Part shown: in pieces, positions 61,219 through 64,000 of the stretch
Numbering within the stretch: position 1 is the stretch's first letter
Layout: the number at the start of each line of letters is the position of its first letter
Assembly: GCA_020226215.1 (NCBI GenBank)
Contig: CM035234.1
Coordinates: 16,954,713-17,018,712, forward strand
Direction of reading: 5' to 3'
Source: Sindora glabra
Lineage: Eukaryota; Streptophyta; Magnoliopsida; Fabales; Fabaceae
Length of the DNA: 64,000 bases
Translations under genes and position numbers: made by a program
Notes under the pieces: model-generated
The model's database searches: none
Told to the model about the DNA's origin: nothing
The model's input: only the letters and a program-made list of their open reading frames with translations

Positions 61219-64000
61219 ATCTCCCACTTGGATAGCATTAATTGATTATATGGAATAATTAAAACATTAATAATTAAGCAATTAGTTATACATTAACCTA
61301 TAAACTTAATTCAGAGAATGAGAGTACATAAAATCACTGAATCCGATAGGGAGACAAGTGATATAATGTCTTAAAATTTAAAAAGAACAGAATAAAATTT
61401 AATCTTTCGACTACAGTTTAGAAAAGAAACAACTCAAAATCATTGAATCCGATAGTGAAACAAATGATTTATATATATGTATAAAACATGTTGCTAAGTT
61501 TCAATATCCAAACTGAACAACGATTATATAAGTGGAATGAGACCATACAGAATCACTAAATCCGATAAGGAGACAAATGATGTAAAATTAATGTCTTATA
61601 ATCCTAAAGGAATTGGATATATATAAGGTTAATCTTTTGATCACAGTTCATAAAAGAAATAACTCAAAATCATTTAATCCGATAGGGAAGCAATTGATTT
61701 ATAAAACATATCACCAATGTTTTAATATGAGCAATTACTGGTCACAAACATCAATAAAATAAAACAAGCACATCTCAGACTCCCACTAAACTAAGGTTTC
61801 ATTAAAAGATTTAACAAGACCCATATGAGTTACTTGATTTTAAATACACCTATAGGTAAGCCTTAAGTCAATAGATCCCTATCATGTCTCTACTAGGGCT
61901 GTGTTTAATGTGAATTTGAGATTCAGCAATCTTCTCTCTCTAATGAATAGGAGTTTAACATAAAAATTGTTTAATATGACTAGAATACCTATTGTTTTAA
62001 GAGAAGCACATAGTAGAAGAATTATCACAATAAAAAATTGTAAAGATCATGATATAGAATTAACTAATTGCATGCCAGATATCAACTTCCTCAACTAGAT
62101 AGCCTGACAAGTGGCCTCATAATATGCGATAAACTTTGCTTCCATTGTTGAGGTAGCTGTGAGTGTCTGTTTAACACTTTTCTATAAAACGGCTCCTCCA
62201 AACATCATAAAGATGTATCTAAATGTTGACTTATGATCATCTTAAAGATACCTCATTACTTTCTTAGCTGCTTTATAATGATCCATCATAGGGTCACTCA
62301 AGTATCTTCTAAGCACACTAATAGCAAAAGCGAAGTCTGGACGAATGCAGACCTATGCATACATAAGACTATCAATAGTAGAAGTGTAAGGAATCTTGTC
62401 AATTTTAACCCTTTCAATATCAATTTGAAGGCATTGTGATTGAGATAATGTATCGCCTTTCTGAATAGGCGTTGGAATGGATGCATAGGTATCTATTTTA
62501 AATCCTTTAATCACCTGTTTAATGCAATTAGCTTGATACAAACCTAAAATACCATAAGTTCTATCATAATGGATCTGAATTCTAAGAACAAAGAATGCTT
62601 TGCTAAGATCATTCATATTAAAATGGCATGATAATATGTGTTTTGACTCATCTAGAAAAAGATCGAGTTACTAACTAGAAAAACGTCATCAATATAAAGT
62701 ACTAAGATGACAAAATTACCCCCATTAAATTTATCAAAATTCTTACAAGTACACAATATAGTTATTTAGTATTGCAAGTCTCTAAACCCTTTGAGATTAT
62801 TTAAACTCAATAGCTAGCTGATCAGGTTCTTCAATATGAGGATCTTTATTTATTTGAACTGGACTGTTAACATTATTTCCTCTAATGGTGAGGGAATCAG
62901 AACAGATATAGGCAGAATGGTGGCCTTATCACATAGATTGATAGCCCTAGGTACCGAACTCCCACTATCCAAGTCATCTTCAAAATAGAATGTTTGATCA
63001 AACTCGATTATCTTGGTACTATGAATGGGATAATAAAATCTACAACCTCTTGATCCAATTCAATACCTAATGAAGAACCCACTGATTGTTCTAGAGTCTA
63101 ATTTCTTCAACTAGGGATTATATGATCTCATCTCTACTTTACAACTCCACACTTAAAAGTTTTAAAAAATATGAGAAATCTAAGTCTAATAACATACTTT
63201 TGTTTTACCAATTTTTCTAATCTCTCTCTAGAAAAATGGCCTAAAATTGATCCCATAAAATGGAAGAATTCTAAGTCATTCTAGGTTGTTTATGCCTAAT
63301 TATAACATTGATGGGAATATCATAAGATACAATAGGATAATCTTTCAAATTCAAATGATATGGATCATTTTGTAAGGTGGCATACCAAAAATAGAAAAAT
63401 CATAATAAATTTTCTTTGTCAAAAGGAATAACTACAATTATTTAAAATAGAACTAGAAATCAAATTTCTTCTTAAAAAAAGTACTTAAATGACATAATTC
63501 AAATTAAAAGTGTCTAGAAGATAAACATAAAGAAAGAAAATGATCCTATGTATTTAATTTTATCCCTACTTCTTGCTACTCCGAATACAGTCTCTCCCGT
63601 CTCACTTGGGATCCACCTGTTTCTAAGCCCCTTCTTGCTCACACTTGTTTTTTAGCTTATAACATTAGGACTTTTTGTGTCCAAGGATCTTGCAATAATT
63701 GCACTTACCCTTAAATTTCTTTTGTTATCCCTTGTCCTTATCACCACTTTTCTTGAACTCAAGCTTTCTAGATATCTATGTCCCTAATTTCTTTCCTCTT
63801 TTATTATTTCCACTTGACCTATTATTGGAGTCCTGAGATAAGCAGTTGATGGAATATGGCTGTGGATTACTTTTCATAATCTCCTCGTCTTGAGTTATTA
63901 TAGAAATCATTTGGTCTATTGTCCACTCTCCCTCTTGTGAATTATAGGAAGTTCTTAGGTAGTTATATTCAGCTGGCAATGACTGAAGGACTCTGTAAAC
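61219..64000 (-). pseudogene. Ty1-copia gag-pol remnant, internally deleted
   Basis: Minus strand, running off the right edge. From 63979 downward: a gag piece LRTSYNSQEGEWTIDQMIS; a zinc knuckle C-NY-C-KILG-H-x4-C interrupted by a stop (about 63700); and a post-integrase region in shifting frames (TISGFF, SGSSVPRAINLCDKATILPI, about 63130-62900). After a junction near 62740 comes the end of reverse transcriptase with a YIDD box (about 62680), GILGLYQANCIKQVI and PYTSTIDSLMYA (62616-62353). RNase H remnants reach about 61950. The integrase core and the N-terminal half of reverse transcriptase are missing. Many stops show it is dead. The 3' untranslated part holds four spaced repeats (next entry). 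Confidence 0.85.
61330..61698 (-). repeat. Four spaced 32-bp repeats inside the copia 3' region
   Basis: 'aatcactgaatccgata' followed by 'gggagacaagtgat' recurs with few changes at about 61330, 61437, 61550 and 61667, spaced 107-117 bp. Alternate copies share longer flanks ('atgtctta' before, 'ataactcaaaat' after), so the basic unit may be a duplicated pair of about 220 bp. They lie between the RNase H end and the polypurine tract. Confidence 0.8.

Overview
The window is AT-rich nuclear DNA from a dicot plant. Coding exons are short and flanked by GT-AG introns. The gene families are plant ones: a CC-NBS-LRR immune receptor, small C2-domain proteins of the BAP/SRC2 type, an AVT1-type amino-acid transporter and an At1g12760-type RING-H2 ligase. 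The mobile elements (hAT, CACTA end, copia, long-LTR elements, MITEs) also fit a plant. No tRNA, rRNA or CRISPR array was seen. The species cannot be named from the sequence.

Layout. 1-0.9 kb: last two exons of an unidentified + strand gene. 2.2-17.8 kb: a tandem array built from a unit of about 6 kb, made of a small C2-domain gene plus a long AT-rich 3' spacer. There are two long copies and a partial third spacer, followed by a third, more diverged C2 gene. All three C2 genes carry different reading-frame lesions. 19.0-26.6 kb: a nested retrotransposon nest. One about 3.4-kb LTR (+) is split by a second LTR of the same family (-), flanked by a 5-bp target duplication; the second is itself split by a 0.68-kb copia-like solo LTR. 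29.4-40.3 kb: a CNL-type NLR pseudogene with four coding exons, preceded by three copies of a short leader exon. 41.5-43.8 kb: a CACTA-like end, two exons of an unknown minus-strand gene, and the tail of another C2 gene. 47.3-50.3 kb: a decayed minus-strand RING-H2 E3 ligase. 51.1-52.9 kb: a decayed hAT transposase. 55.2-57.3 kb: two tandem-repeat blocks and a long TA run. 57.3-60.5 kb: more copies of the NLR-type leader exon, then the only apparently intact gene, an AVT1-like transporter of 405 residues in three exons. 60.7-64 kb: the 3' half of a decayed minus-strand copia element, continuing out of the window.

Functionally this is mostly a graveyard of defence-related genes (C2/BAP-like, NLR, RING E3) beside one working-looking vacuolar amino-acid transporter. 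I found no clear new multi-gene system. The most interesting signals are: (1) a family of short spliced leader exons shared between the NLR locus and the AVT1 gene about 25 kb away; (2) three tandem C2 paralogues broken in three different ways; (3) MITE insertions dated by empty sites in the sister repeat; and (4) the self-nested LTRs. Several frame breaks are one-base changes, one of them in a homopolymer, so a minority could be sequencing errors.
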